From Spirosoma rigui (GTDB lineage Bacteria > Bacteroidota > Bacteroidia > Cytophagales > Spirosomataceae): a DNA stretch of 64,000 bases. Positions 63,628 to 64,000 of the stretch are shown in pieces (positions within the stretch are counted from its first letter, which is position 1; each line of letters opens with the position of its first letter). Location of the stretch: positions 372,001-436,000 of the forward strand of contig NZ_CP020105.1 of the NCBI RefSeq assembly GCF_002067135.1, given 5' to 3'. The notes beneath the pieces are model-generated. The model was given only the letters and a program-made list of their open reading frames with translations. It was not told the origin of the DNA and did not search any database. A program made the translations under genes and the position numbers.

Positions 63628-64000
63628 TCAACCTGATGATAGAGGGTACGTATCTGGTCAGCAATCAACTGATTATCCAGGTGCTGGACATAGTGCCTCG
63701 ACAGAAAAGGTGACGTAGCGGTCAGCACTGATTGGATATTTTGGGCTACATCAGTCGGATCGTAGGTTGTCAAATGGCAACCCGGAATACCATTCATTAC
63801 CAGGCGGGCATCTCCAACATCGGTTGACACAACCGGGCAATTACAGGCTAGTGCTTCTTTAATAAACTGGGGCGATCCTTCTGAAAAAGACGTCATCAGG
63901 GCTACATCCACCGCCGTAAATAATAAGGCAACCTCCTGACGGGTATAATTTTTCAGTTCGAGCAACTCAATAGTATCATCAGCAAGCAGGTTCGTAGCGG
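63624..64000 (-). CDS. Glycosyltransferase family 4, C-terminal fragment
   Basis: Only the C-terminal 125 or so residues are in the window; the frame is open to the edge with no start needed. The GT4 E-x7-E motif is in SFSEGSPQFIKEALACNCPV, followed by VSTDVGDARLVM. It overlaps the HisH2 gene by 4 bp and would be the preceding gene in the operon. Acceptor and donor unknown. Confidence 0.85.
   Translation of the reverse strand, partial: ATNLLADDTIELLELKNYTRQEVALLFTAVDVALMTSFSEGSPQFIKEALACNCPVVSTDVGDARLVMNGIPGCHLTTYDPTDVAQNIQSVLTATSPFLSRHYVQHLDNQLIADQIRTLYHQVE

Noticed and set aside
1..64000. CRISPR array, rRNA genes, transposase or integrase
   Set aside because: No regularly spaced repeats of 25-40 bp, no rRNA sequence and no recombinase motifs were noticed on reading.

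Overview
The window is chromosomal DNA of a Gram-negative Bacteroidota. Gene content (LpxC/FabZ fusion, DUF4290 protein, UpxY-type antiterminator, TamB/TamA pair) and promoters of the TTTG-N19-22-TAnnTTTG type point to Cytophagales, probably a Spirosoma-like genus. This placement is inference from gene families, not from a database match. No rRNA, CRISPR array, transposase or integrase was recognised.

Layout. 1-9.4 kb is mostly housekeeping: a MATE exporter fragment, a DUF4290 protein, murA (with Asp in place of the fosfomycin-target Cys), a PQQ-propeller lipoprotein, a DUF305-like protein, a frameshifted SAM hydrolase/chlorinase-like gene, an MsbA-like ABC exporter and a glycosyltransferase. 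9.6-14.5 kb has a CheY-like regulator and a TetR-TolC-HlyD-ABC2 permease efflux operon without an ATPase gene. 14.7-20 kb has an NTF2-like protein, hemE, a heptose-7-phosphate kinase, a lone nuoN carrying an in-frame palindromic insert, and a TerC protein. 20.4-32.2 kb has tamB (one apparent poly-C frameshift) with tamA, and a tesA/ybbA/ybbP block arranged as in E. coli. 32.3-38.1 kb has a metzincin-type protease without a signal peptide, a small lipocalin-like lipoprotein, an SDR, a decayed CehA/McbA-type hydrolase and an ABC ATPase. 38.1-43 kb is the lipid A block lpxA, lpxC/fabZ, lpxD plus an HD phosphohydrolase.

The most interesting part lies directly behind a tRNA(CAT) gene at 43107-43180, where base composition drops sharply. 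Here sits a lasso-peptide (RiPP) cluster, all on the minus strand, in transcription order: HPr-kinase-like protein, Fe(II)/2OG oxygenase-like protein, cysteine-cluster protein, asparagine-synthase-like lasso cyclase, a 42-aa precursor gene (45509-45637), PqqD-like RRE protein, transglutaminase-like leader peptidase and a nucleotidyltransferase. The predicted core is GPRAGSSDSNMMSS: Gly1-Asp8 ring, Thr at leader position -2, a C-terminal Ser fitting the kinase, and a strong hairpin just after the precursor. No exporter is present. The combination of kinase, nucleotidyltransferase, dioxygenase and Cys-cluster protein is, to my knowledge, unusual and is the best candidate for a new system.

50.7-64 kb is a surface-polysaccharide locus on the minus strand: glycosyltransferase, HisH2/HisF2/WbpG-type acetamidino module, two DUF354 proteins, FemAB-like acyltransferase, DegT aminotransferase, polysaccharide deacetylase, VanZ, WecB, then a 0.7 kb A+T-rich gap, an UpxY antiterminator, a Wzi-like outer-membrane protein and a hypothetical membrane protein. 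Several intergenic regions carry either very long perfect hairpins (terminators) or a degenerate short-unit inverted repeat that recurs at about four loci.
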